This document shows, piece after piece, positions 1 to 5,733 of a stretch of 5,733 bases of DNA. Position 1 is the first letter of the stretch, and the number at the start of each line of letters is the position of its first letter. Location: the NCBI GenBank assembly GCA_028822575.1, contig JAPKDN010000223.1, positions 1-5,733 on the forward strand. The letters are read 5' to 3'. Below the pieces are notes generated by a model. The model worked only from the letters and a program-made list of their open reading frames with translations. It was not told the DNA's origin and made no database searches. The stretch comes from Alphaproteobacteria bacterium (lineage in GTDB: Bacteria > Pseudomonadota > Alphaproteobacteria > Thalassobaculales > Thalassobaculaceae). The translations under genes and the position numbers were made by a program.

Positions 1-1350
1 CTGTCGGATATTGAAGGTCGTGGTTATACCAACATTACCGTTCTCTCTAACGCTGCCCACGTGCTTGACTTCGATGGCGCCTACGCGATCACCAACACAT
101 CGACGGTTTCGATCGTTTTCACCAGTTCGGTTGGCGCGAGCGTGTCGGGCGCCGGACTTCTAGGGTCGCTAAACAAGATTTCTGTTGTCGGTACCTCTGC
201 TGCGGATATCTTAAGTGGCGGGCCGGACTCGGACACCCTATCGGGGGGTAACGGTAACGACAGTCTGTATGGCGGTTCCGGGATCGGCATGGATAGCGTG
301 GATGGTGGGGGCGGCGACGATCTTATCTATGGAAACCAAGGCGCAGATTCGGTTATCGGCGGATCGGGCATGGATTCAATTTTCGGCGGCCAGGGCCTCG
401 ATGTTCTGTCCGGGGCCGATGACAATGATCTGATTTACGGGGGCGCGGGAAATGATTCGGTATACGGTGGAAAAGGTCTCGACAGTCTTTCTGGTGGTAA
501 TGGAAACGATCTTCTCAGTGGCGGCGGTGGCGAAGATGTCGTTTATGGAAATGGCGGCGCTGATACGCTGAGCGGAGGGACCGGAAACGACTCGCTATTC
601 GGCGGCGCCGAGAATGATTTAATTTTTGGCGGCGCTGGCTTGAACGTTATCTACGGAAATCTTGGCGATGACACGTTGGCAGGTGGCGGCGAAAACGATT
701 CCCTGTTTGGCGGCGATGGCAGAGATGCGATTACCGGAGGCGGCGGAAGCGATGTCATCTACGGCAACCAAAGCCTCGATACTATCATCGGTGGCGCCGG
801 AAATGACACGGTTTTTGGCGGCGCGGACAACGATCTTATCAGCGGGGACGCGGGATCGGATCAGCTATATGGAAATCTTGGCGTTGATGTCCTGAGTGGT
901 GGCGCCGGCGCAGACTCGCTATTTGGCGGAAACAATATCGATTCCTTATTTGGTAACGACGGTGCTGATTTGATTTACAGCAATATAGGTGCGGACGTTA
1001 TTTCCGGGGGCGTAGGTAACGATACCCTTTACGGCGGCGCGGACAACGACCTGATCGCTAGTGGCGCGGGTGACGATATGGTTTGGGGCAATCGTGGCGA
1101 CGATACTTTGCTTGGAGGTACGGGGACGGACCAGTTCCATCTGCGAGGGACATTCGGGCATGACACCATTACCGATTTCAGTCTGAGCGGGGGAGACAAG
1201 ATCGTCGTCGACGCGGGCGTGCGCTTTGTTTATGCCGACAACGGCACAAGCACGCGAGCCGACTTCAGCACAGGCGATTCAGTGGTTTTAATCCATACGG
1301 ACTTTAATTTCGCCAACGTGGGTAGTGGGTCGTTTTTCGAGTTTCTGTAG
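1..1350 (+). CDS. RTX-type calcium-binding repeat protein, probable type I secretion substrate (5' partial)
   Basis: The reading frame is open from base 1 to the TAG at 1348-1350, giving 449 visible residues. A GTG at 61 is in frame, but it has no clear ribosome site and the frame continues upstream with protein-like sequence, so I treat the gene as cut by the window edge. Numbering from base 1, residues 1-63 are a Ser/Thr/Val-rich non-repeat segment. Residues 64-380 are about 35 tandem nonapeptides of the GGxGxDxLx type, which in known RTX proteins bind Ca2+ in a parallel beta-roll. Residues 381-449 form a tail with DTITDF (388-393) and GDKI (398-401), a common pattern after RTX blocks, ending in FFEFL. 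That hydrophobic/acidic end fits an uncleaved C-terminal type I secretion signal. No enzymatic domain is visible, so it could be an adhesin, S-layer-like protein or the tail of an exoenzyme. No secretion genes are in the window. Confidence 0.9.
   Translation: MSDIEGRGYTNITVLSNAAHVLDFDGAYAITNTSTVSIVFTSSVGASVSGAGLLGSLNKISVVGTSAADILSGGPDSDTLSGGNGNDSLYGGSGIGMDSVDGGGGDDLIYGNQGADSVIGGSGMDSIFGGQGLDVLSGADDNDLIYGGAGNDSVYGGKGLDSLSGGNGNDLLSGGGGEDVVYGNGGADTLSGGTGNDSLFGGAENDLIFGGAGLNVIYGNLGDDTLAGGGENDSLFGGDGRDAITGGGGSDVIYGNQSLDTIIGGAGNDTVFGGADNDLISGDAGSDQLYGNLGVDVLSGGAGADSLFGGNNIDSLFGNDGADLIYSNIGADVISGGVGNDTLYGGADNDLIASGAGDDMVWGNRGDDTLLGGTGTDQFHLRGTFGHDTITDFSLSGGDKIVVDAGVRFVYADNGTSTRADFSTGDSVVLIHTDFNFANVGSGSFFEFL
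190..1140 (+). repeat. Tandem RTX nonapeptide array, about 35 units of 27 bases
   Basis: Reading the frame in nines from base 190 gives about 35 consecutive units. From the fifth unit (304) to 1140 the 27-base register never slips. The fourth unit (271-303) is 11 residues, with two extra residues before its Asp. Asp at the sixth unit position is kept in every nine-residue unit except the one at 628-654, where it is Asn. The first Gly is Ser in the units at 979 and 1060. From 331 onward the units group in fours: one starting GN, two mostly starting GG, then one ending in Tyr (Trp once). Confidence 0.92.
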
Positions 1351-1559
1351 TCCATGCCCTCCAGCCGCTGCCCCGACAGGCGGGTGCCGTTGACCCCGGT
1401 GGGTACACATTCAACGGGTCGTCGCGTTGGTTGATCAGGGCGTTCCGGCACGGTGGAAAGAATCGCCGAGCGGGTGTCACGGCAAAGTGAGCCAATACGA
1501 AATGTGACGGTCTATTTTGCCTCGGCGACGCCTCTTGCTCGGTTTCCTATGGACATTGA

Positions 1560-1605
1560 TGGTTCGCGAATTACATAAGGGTGAGTGTACGCGTATCGCG
1601 AACCA
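1560..1605. repeat. 10-bp perfect inverted repeat upstream of apaG
   Basis: TGGTTCGCGA (1560-1569) is exactly complementary to TCGCGAACCA (1596-1605), with 26 bases between the arms. It ends 67 bases before the apaG start codon. It could be an RNA hairpin in the apaG leader or a two-armed protein-binding site. It lacks a T-tract on either side, so it does not look like a terminator, and the arms do not fit an integron attC core. Confidence 0.55.
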
Positions 1606-1655
1606 GTTTCAGGGCGAATGAAACATGCGGGGCGAGCGGGTGGGGGCCAAGATCC

Positions 1656-1664
1656 GAGAGGGAG
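1656..1664 (+). promoter_or_regulatory. Ribosome binding site of apaG
   Basis: The purine run GAGAGGGAG lies 8 bases before the TTG at 1673. It matters because an in-frame TAA at 1667-1669 rules out any start further upstream, and the first in-frame ATG lies about 97 codons in. The TTG is therefore the only start that keeps the ApaG domain. Confidence 0.75.
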
Positions 1665-1672
1665 CATAAACC

Positions 1673-2065
1673 TTGTACCATCAGATCACGAATGCCATCA
1701 AAGTCACAGTGAACCCGGTATATCTCGAGGATCAATCGTCTCCAAGCGAAGCCCATTATGTTTGGGCTTATCAGGTGACGATTGAGAATCTTGGGGCAAC
1801 CACGGTACAACTCCGCAACCGCGTCTGGTCGATTACCGACGCGACAGGACATACCCAGGAGGTTCGTGGCCCGGGCGTGGTTGGCGAGCAACCCGTGCTT
1901 CAGCCCGGTGAAAGTTTCGAGTACACCAGCGGCACGCCTCTCAAGACCCCGTCGGGATTGATGGTTGGATCCTATGAAATGGAAAGCGAGGAGGGATCTC
2001 GGTTTGATGTGCCCGTGCCGGCGTTCTCGCTGGATAGCCCGCACGAATCAGTCCGATTGAACTGA
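1673..2065 (+). CDS. apaG: ApaG domain protein (DUF525 family)
   Basis: This 130-residue protein is close to the usual family length (E. coli ApaG is 125). Family landmarks are in order: QSSP at 21-24, the core segment GPGVVGEQP at 66-74, GESFEYTSG at 79-87 and PSGLMVGSYEM at 93-103. These match the E. coli pattern EGVVGVQP, YQYTSG and G-YEM. The C-terminal DSPHESVRLN resembles alphaproteobacterial members. The fold is a fibronectin type III-like beta-sandwich with no known catalytic residues. The family is often labelled a Co2+/Mg2+ efflux protein from old Salmonella corA-related genetics, and its biochemical role remains unsettled; related domains occur in some F-box proteins. It has no signal peptide or membrane segment, so it should be cytoplasmic. 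Translation begins at TTG after a good ribosome site. The usual gammaproteobacterial neighbours ksgA and apaH are absent here. Confidence 0.96.
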   Translation: MYHQITNAIKVTVNPVYLEDQSSPSEAHYVWAYQVTIENLGATTVQLRNRVWSITDATGHTQEVRGPGVVGEQPVLQPGESFEYTSGTPLKTPSGLMVGSYEMESEEGSRFDVPVPAFSLDSPHESVRLN

Positions 2066-2129
2066 ATCGACAAGGTTTCAATACCCAGATGTCGTGTGGC
2101 GGCAAGCCTGGCTCGAGCTTGGCACGAAT

Positions 2130-2158
2130 TTGCCTAAGTCGCCCAGGCCTGAGACAAT
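2130..2158 (+). promoter_or_regulatory. Possible sigma70-type promoter for folE
   Basis: TTGCCT (2130-2135) and GACAAT (2153-2158) are separated by 17 bases. Each matches the consensus hexamers at four of six positions. Transcription would start near 2165, giving a leader of about 30 bases before the folE ATG. The match is modest and could be chance. Confidence 0.3.
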
Positions 2159-2193
2159 AACAAAGCGAACGGTTACGCGAAGAGGAACACATA

Positions 2194-2832
2194 ATGGCGC
2201 CAGACGATCACGGTTCCACCGAAAATACGCTGTGCTCGCGTGTCGATTCGATGACGTCAGCGCGACCTAGCCGCGAGGACGCGGAAGCGGCGGTCCGGAC
2301 CTTAATAAAATGGATTGGCGAAGATCCGGATCGCGAGGGACTGGTCGATACTCCAAAGCGCGTGGTCAAGGCTTATGAAGAGCTGTTTGGCGGCTATTGG
2401 GAGGACCCAACGGCGATTCTGGAGCGAACCTTTGAAGAGACCGAGCAATACGAGGAAATGGTCCTGTTGCGGGATATCCGGTTGGAGTCCTTTTGTGAGC
2501 ACCACATACTGCCGATTATCGGTAAGGTTCACATCGCCTATGTTCCCAATGGTCGGGTGGTCGGCGTAAGCAAGCTAGCGCGCGTTCTCGACATATATGC
2601 TAAGAGGATGCAAATTCAGGAAAAACTGACCGCCCAGGTCGCGAATTCCATCAACGAAGTACTGCGTCCCAAGGGCGTGGCTGTCGTGGTCGAGGCGGCG
2701 CATGAGTGCATGACAACCCGAGGAGTGCATAAACCGGGCGTCAAAATGGTCACGAAGACCCTGCTTGGGTGCTTCAAGGACGACCGAGACGTGCGGCGGG
2801 ACTTCATGAGCTTTATCGGTAATCCTGGCTAG
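2194..2832 (+). CDS. folE: GTP cyclohydrolase I (type IA)
   Basis: This cytoplasmic enzyme converts GTP to 7,8-dihydroneopterin triphosphate and formate, the first committed step of tetrahydrofolate synthesis. The 212 residues compare with 222 in E. coli. Mapping onto E. coli FolE puts the zinc ligands at Cys101, His104 and Cys172, with His103 and His170 as active-site histidines. LESFCEHH (97-104) and ECMTTRG (171-177) are the signature segments, and GVSKLARV (124-131) and QE (142-143) are substrate-pocket residues. None is missing. The family fold is a decameric toroid. The ATG at 2194 follows AGAGGAA (2181-2187) with 6 bases between. A second in-frame ATG at 2251 (MTSARPS) would drop a poorly conserved 19-residue leader, but I see no better ribosome site for it. 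It lies 128 bases after apaG and 121 before trkH. All zinc ligands are present, so this is the classical enzyme and not the zinc-independent FolE2 type. Confidence 0.97.
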   Translation: MAPDDHGSTENTLCSRVDSMTSARPSREDAEAAVRTLIKWIGEDPDREGLVDTPKRVVKAYEELFGGYWEDPTAILERTFEETEQYEEMVLLRDIRLESFCEHHILPIIGKVHIAYVPNGRVVGVSKLARVLDIYAKRMQIQEKLTAQVANSINEVLRPKGVAVVVEAAHECMTTRGVHKPGVKMVTKTLLGCFKDDRDVRRDFMSFIGNPG

Positions 2833-2895
2833 ATCAATCGAGGTGGCCGCGGACGCCACCGCCGTGATGGTTTTCAAGCAATCCCCTGGGTGGAC

Positions 2896-2925
2896 TTGGT
2901 CGGCGTTTTCGCTAATGATTATGAT
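2896..2925 (+). promoter_or_regulatory. Possible sigma70-type promoter for trkH
   Basis: TATGAT (2920-2925) matches the -10 consensus at five of six positions. It lies 18 bases after TTGGTC (2896-2901), a weak -35 (three of six). The predicted start near 2932 would leave a leader of about 22 bases. This stretch is locally AT-rich compared with its surroundings. If real, trkH can be expressed independently of folE. Confidence 0.35.
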
Positions 2926-2944
2926 CTTTTGAACGGCACGGATC

Positions 2945-2948
2945 GGAG
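2945..2948 (+). promoter_or_regulatory. Ribosome binding site of trkH
   Basis: GGAG lies 5 bases before the TTG at 2954. An in-frame TGA at 2930-2932 blocks any longer protein, and no ATG or GTG lies between it and the TTG. The next in-frame ATG falls inside the first membrane segment, so this site supports the TTG start. Confidence 0.65.
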
Positions 2949-2953
2949 CCATC

Positions 2954-4405
2954 TTGGTCGCGATCGGCCCAGTCCTTTTTATCATCGGCCTCTTGATGTC
3001 GCTGCTAGCCGTCGCCATGGGGCTTCCGGCGGTTGCCGATCTGGCCACTGGAAACCCCGACTGGCAGGTCTTCGCGGGCTCGGCGGCGGTGTCTTTGTTT
3101 GTCGGTGTCGGATTGATGTTGACGACGCGCACGGGGATGCATACGAATCTCAATCTTCGCCAGGCCTTCCTGCTGACAACGATGAGCTGGGTCGCGGTGG
3201 CAGCGGTCGGCGCCCTGCCCTTCGCGTTCTCAGAGCTCGATCTCAGCGTATCGGACGCGTTTTTCGAATCGATGTCGGGAATCACCACGACAGGCTCGAC
3301 GGTAATCGTCGGTTTGGATTTCGCGCCGCCCGGGATTTTATTGTGGCGGGCGTTGTTGCAATGGCTTGGCGGCATCGGGATCATTGTCATGGCTTTGGCG
3401 ATTTTGCCGATGTTGAGCGTCGGTGGGATGCAGTTGTTCCAGACCGAGGCCGGCGACACGCCCGACAAGGTCCTTCCCCGCGCCGCACAATTAGCCGGTG
3501 GTATATTCGCAATCTATTTGTTGCTGACAGCGATCTGCGCCTTGGCGCTATGGCTGGTTGGGCTATCTGGGTTCGACGCGATCACACATTCGATGACCAC
3601 CATCGCCACTGGGGGTTATTCGACCAAGGATGCATCAATCGGCCACTTTCGCAATCAAGCGGCGGAGTGGATCATTGTCGCAGGGATGATTATTGGTTCG
3701 TTGCCATTCGTCTATTATCTGAGGGCCGTCCGAGGGGATTTGCGACCGATTGCTAGCGATAGTCAGGTCAGATGGTTCCTCGCGGTCGTGGTCCTCTCGG
3801 TCGCGAGTATCACCGCTTGGATTTGGCTAGCCATGGAATTCCGACCGCCGGACGCGCTTCGATATGGCGCGTTCAACGTAATATCTGTGCTCACAGGCAC
3901 TGGATACGCAACCTCCGACTTCGCGGTGTGGGGAGGTTTTCCAGTGATGCTGATGCTTTGTCTGATGTTTGTTGGTGGTTGCGCGGGGTCGACGACCTGC
4001 GGCATCAAGATTTTCCGGTTCCAAGTTCTCTACGCCACCGCTCGCGCCCAGCTCCAGCGTTTGTTGCTGCCACATGGGGTGTTCGTGCCGCATTTCAACA
4101 AAGCCCCGATTCCCGAGACCGTCTCCGAAGCAGTAATGGGATTCTTTTTCCTTTATATCATCTGCTTTGGTTTGCTGGCGGCGGGCCTGGCGGTACTTGG
4201 TCTGGACTTCACCACGGCGATTTCCGGCGCCGCGACGGCGATCAGCAACGTCGGCCCCGGTCTCGGCGAGGTCATTGGCCCCAGTGGAAGTTTCAAGGAC
4301 CTCCCCGAGAGCGCGAAATGGTTACTGTCCGCTGGAATGTTGCTTGGAAGGCTTGAGCTGTTTACCGTGCTAGTAATGTTTTCGCCCGCCTTCTGGACTC
4401 GTTGA
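2954..4405 (+). CDS. trkH: Trk-type potassium uptake channel subunit TrkH
   Basis: This integral inner-membrane protein forms the K+ pathway of the Trk system, normally gated by the cytoplasmic nucleotide-binding partner TrkA. Its 483 residues equal the length of E. coli TrkH. The four pore-loop (selectivity filter) segments of the SKT superfamily are all visible: SGITTTGST (108-116), ATGGYSTKD (218-226), LTGTGYATSD (313-322) and SNVGPGLG (431-438). The small-residue loop GGCAGSTTCGIK (341-352) is the TrkH intramembrane gate loop, and the C-terminal GRLELFTVLVMFSPAFWTR (465-483) is typical of the family. Hydrophobic membrane segments include roughly 5-25, 40-57, 72-92, 128-153, 183-205, 236-256, 272-293, 329-345, 394-416 and 455-479. 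The start is TTG with GGAG upstream. No trkA is in the window, so the partner must be encoded elsewhere. argE follows after 58 bases and may be co-transcribed. The close KtrB family is less likely given the length and C-terminus. Confidence 0.96.
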   Translation: MVAIGPVLFIIGLLMSLLAVAMGLPAVADLATGNPDWQVFAGSAAVSLFVGVGLMLTTRTGMHTNLNLRQAFLLTTMSWVAVAAVGALPFAFSELDLSVSDAFFESMSGITTTGSTVIVGLDFAPPGILLWRALLQWLGGIGIIVMALAILPMLSVGGMQLFQTEAGDTPDKVLPRAAQLAGGIFAIYLLLTAICALALWLVGLSGFDAITHSMTTIATGGYSTKDASIGHFRNQAAEWIIVAGMIIGSLPFVYYLRAVRGDLRPIASDSQVRWFLAVVVLSVASITAWIWLAMEFRPPDALRYGAFNVISVLTGTGYATSDFAVWGGFPVMLMLCLMFVGGCAGSTTCGIKIFRFQVLYATARAQLQRLLLPHGVFVPHFNKAPIPETVSEAVMGFFFLYIICFGLLAAGLAVLGLDFTTAISGAATAISNVGPGLGEVIGPSGSFKDLPESAKWLLSAGMLLGRLELFTVLVMFSPAFWTR

Positions 4406-4463
4406 CTCCCGACCACAATATTTGTCCAAAGCGCGCCAGGCTGATCATGGAGACCCCGAAGCG

Positions 4464-5633
4464 ATGACCGATGCCCTAAGCAGTTCCATTGAATGGCTAG
4501 CCCGCCTGATTGCTTTTGATACGACGTCACGGCTCAGCAATCTGGACCTGATCGATGATGTGCAAACCTACCTTCATGGCTTGGGAGTTCCGACGCGCCT
4601 TACCCGGAACGAGGAAGGCAGTAAGGCCAATCTCTGGGCCACTATTGGCCCCGAGGATCGTGGTGGCGTCGTGCTTTCTGGCCATACCGACGTGGTGCCG
4701 GTGGACGGCCAGGATTGGAGCCGCGACCCCTTCAAGATGCACCGAGAAAACGGTAGGCTCTATGCCCGCGGTACGTCGGATATGAAAGGGTTCTGCGCGA
4801 TTGCCTTGGCACTGGCGCCAGAAATGAAGCGCCGGAATTTGATAACGCCCATCCACTTCGCGTTTTCCTATGACGAGGAAGTTGGTTGTATCGGTGTGCG
4901 CGGGTTGATCAAAGACGTGGTCGAGAATTTGCCACTGCCCCGTGCCGTGGTCGTGGGCGAGCCGACATCGATGAAGATCATAGGCGGCAACAAGGGTGGC
5001 TGTTCGTTCCGAACCACCGTGCGCGGTGTGCCGGGTCACTCCAGCGAGCCGCACCGAGGCGCCAACTCGATCATGGCGGCGGCGCGAATCATCAACTTCA
5101 TCGAGGATCTGCAAGGAGAGATCGCTGACAATGCCGATCCCGACAGCCCGTTCGACCCTCCCTATACAACCTTCGATCTTGGTGTAATCGAGGGGGGCAC
5201 CGCAAATAACATCATTCCGGAATATACCCATTTCAACTGGGGTTATCGCAGTCTCCCCTATGAGGTTCCGGGTTTATTGGAAAACCGGGTGCGGGCGTTC
5301 ATCGACGCGAATATAGAACCAAAATTAAAGGCTATCGCCCCGCATGCTGGGGTCACGACGATCCTCCGAAACATGACGCCGCCATTAATGCCCGATACCG
5401 AGTCCGCTGCTGAACAATTGATCCGGCACCTTACGGGGCTAAATGAATCTGGGACCGTGGCGTTCGGAACCGAGGCTGGGCTTTTCCAACAGGCCGGTAT
5501 TCCAGGCGTTATTTTTGGCCCTGGTTCGATCCAACAAGCACACCAGCCTGATGAGTTTATCGAGGTCAGCCAGATGGCCGAATGTGTCGAGTTCATTGGT
5601 AAGCTGATTGATTGGGCCGAAGCCGGCATCTGA
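4464..5633 (+). CDS. argE: Acetylornithine deacetylase (M20 family metallohydrolase)
   Basis: This cytoplasmic enzyme hydrolyses N-acetyl-L-ornithine to ornithine and acetate in linear arginine synthesis. Numbering from the ATG at 4464 (389 residues; E. coli ArgE has 383), the M20 metal centre is complete: His74 in SGHTDVVP, with Asp76 beside it, bridging Asp106 in GTSDMKG, catalytic base Glu138 and ligand Glu139 in DEEVG, Glu166 in GEPT, and His360 in QQAHQPDE. Residues of about 178-290 form the lid/dimerisation domain, with GVPGHSS (188-194) and NNIIPE (248-253). The text around HTDVVPVDG and RLYARGTSDMKG fits ArgE better than DapE or carboxypeptidase members, but substrate identity is inferred. 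A TTG at 4422 would add 14 residues unlike the family; I prefer the ATG because GGAGA (4449-4453) lies 10 bases before it and the protein then begins just before the conserved N-terminus. It is the last gene before the terminator. Confidence 0.94.
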   Translation: MTDALSSSIEWLARLIAFDTTSRLSNLDLIDDVQTYLHGLGVPTRLTRNEEGSKANLWATIGPEDRGGVVLSGHTDVVPVDGQDWSRDPFKMHRENGRLYARGTSDMKGFCAIALALAPEMKRRNLITPIHFAFSYDEEVGCIGVRGLIKDVVENLPLPRAVVVGEPTSMKIIGGNKGGCSFRTTVRGVPGHSSEPHRGANSIMAAARIINFIEDLQGEIADNADPDSPFDPPYTTFDLGVIEGGTANNIIPEYTHFNWGYRSLPYEVPGLLENRVRAFIDANIEPKLKAIAPHAGVTTILRNMTPPLMPDTESAAEQLIRHLTGLNESGTVAFGTEAGLFQQAGIPGVIFGPGSIQQAHQPDEFIEVSQMAECVEFIGKLIDWAEAGI

Positions 5634-5661
5634 ACACTGATTGCAATCGGACTGAACTAAA

Positions 5662-5691
5662 AAGCGCCGCCGGGGGGACCCGGCGGCGCTT
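5662..5691. terminator. Rho-independent terminator after argE, possibly bidirectional
   Basis: AAGCGCCGCCGGG (5662-5674) pairs perfectly with CCCGGCGGCGCTT (5679-5691), giving a 13-bp stem with a 4-base loop. It begins 28 bases after the argE stop. The 3' side runs into TTATT, a short, interrupted T-tract, and the 5' side is preceded by an A-run (5659-5663), which would read as a T-tract on the minus strand. The arrangement could stop transcription from both directions. Confidence 0.82.
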
Positions 5692-5733
5692 ATTCATGGT
5701 GATTTCGGCAGCGCCTTCCCAGAGCGTGATGCG

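Larger units (their letters stand above)
1351..1672. other. Intergenic stretch with no identified gene
   Basis: This lies between the RTX stop codon and the apaG start. Short open frames cross it on both strands, for example a minus-strand frame covering 1495 to 1304, but that one runs into the RTX coding sequence and I recognise no family in it. I see no tRNA, no intact insertion-sequence end and no hairpin with a T-tract that would be a clear RTX terminator. The only structure I can support is the inverted repeat at 1560-1605. The apaG leader and its promoter should lie in the right half, but no convincing -35/-10 pair was found. Confidence 0.6.

Noticed and set aside
61..63. GTG as the true start of the RTX gene
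   Set aside because: The frame remains open to the window edge with protein-like sequence, and there is no ribosome site before it, so the gene more likely begins outside the window.
190..1140. CRISPR array or microsatellite-like DNA repeat
   Set aside because: The 27-base period is in frame, diverged at the DNA level and encodes a known calcium-binding nonapeptide; there are no spacer-like unique segments.
1560..1605. Integron attC site or tRNA arm
   Set aside because: The arms do not carry the RYYYAAC/GTTRRRY core pattern, and no cloverleaf can be built around GGTTCGCGA.
1571..2044. Minus-strand open frame of 157 codons over apaG
   Set aside because: The + strand encodes a complete, conserved ApaG; the opposite frame is a shadow.
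2842..2860. Terminator after folE
   Set aside because: The stem is only 6 bp with a 7-base loop, and the nearest T-run is 10 bases further on, so it does not meet the usual form of an intrinsic terminator.
2575..3468. Long minus-strand open frame (297 codons) spanning the end of folE and the start of trkH
   Set aside because: It lies antisense to two well-recognised genes, its translation is low-complexity (Ala/Thr/Ile/Pro-rich) with no recognisable domain, and such frames are common opposite GC-rich coding sequence.
2890..3756. Open + strand frame of 288 codons overlapping the first half of trkH
   Set aside because: It is out of frame with the conserved TrkH sequence, is Arg/Gly/His-rich, and carries no domain; it is a shadow of the GC-rich coding frame.
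4422..4463. TTG start giving ArgE 14 extra N-terminal residues
   Set aside because: The extra residues are unlike ArgE N-termini, and the ATG at 4464 has a reasonable GGAGA upstream and gives the usual family length.
4527..5231. Minus-strand open frame of 234 codons inside argE
   Set aside because: It is fully antisense to a gene with all M20 catalytic residues in place, and its translation resembles no family I know.

Overview
The window looks like chromosomal DNA of a Gram-negative bacterium, most likely an alphaproteobacterium. The ApaG sequence, including its ending DSPHESVRLN, and the FolE, TrkH and ArgE sequences fit that group. This is inference from remembered family sequences, not from a search. 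All five recognisable genes are on the + strand.

Layout. Positions 1-1350 hold the 3' part of a glycine/aspartate-rich RTX (haemolysin-type calcium-binding) protein; its start lies off the left edge. Positions 1351-1672 are a 322-base stretch with no gene I can defend, containing a 10-bp inverted repeat. Then come apaG (1673-2065, TTG start), folE for GTP cyclohydrolase I (2194-2832), trkH for a potassium-uptake membrane subunit (2954-4405, TTG start) and argE for acetylornithine deacetylase (ATG at 4464, stop at 5633). A perfect 13-bp GC-rich hairpin at 5662-5691 follows argE and probably ends transcription. The last ~40 bases are too short to assign.

How the genes relate. The RTX protein is a probable type I secretion substrate, folded by calcium outside the cell; no transporter gene is visible here. 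The four downstream genes are housekeeping functions in different pathways: a small ApaG-domain protein, the first step of folate/pterin synthesis, K+ uptake, and the ornithine-forming step of arginine synthesis. They share direction, with gaps of about 128, 121 and 58 bases. trkH and argE may share a transcript. Weak sigma70-like promoter candidates sit before folE and trkH, so they need not form one operon.

I found no CRISPR array, RNA gene, intact mobile element or obvious new system. The most distinctive signal is a higher-order 36-residue (108-base) periodicity within the RTX repeats, with signs of a 72-residue (216-base) period above it.
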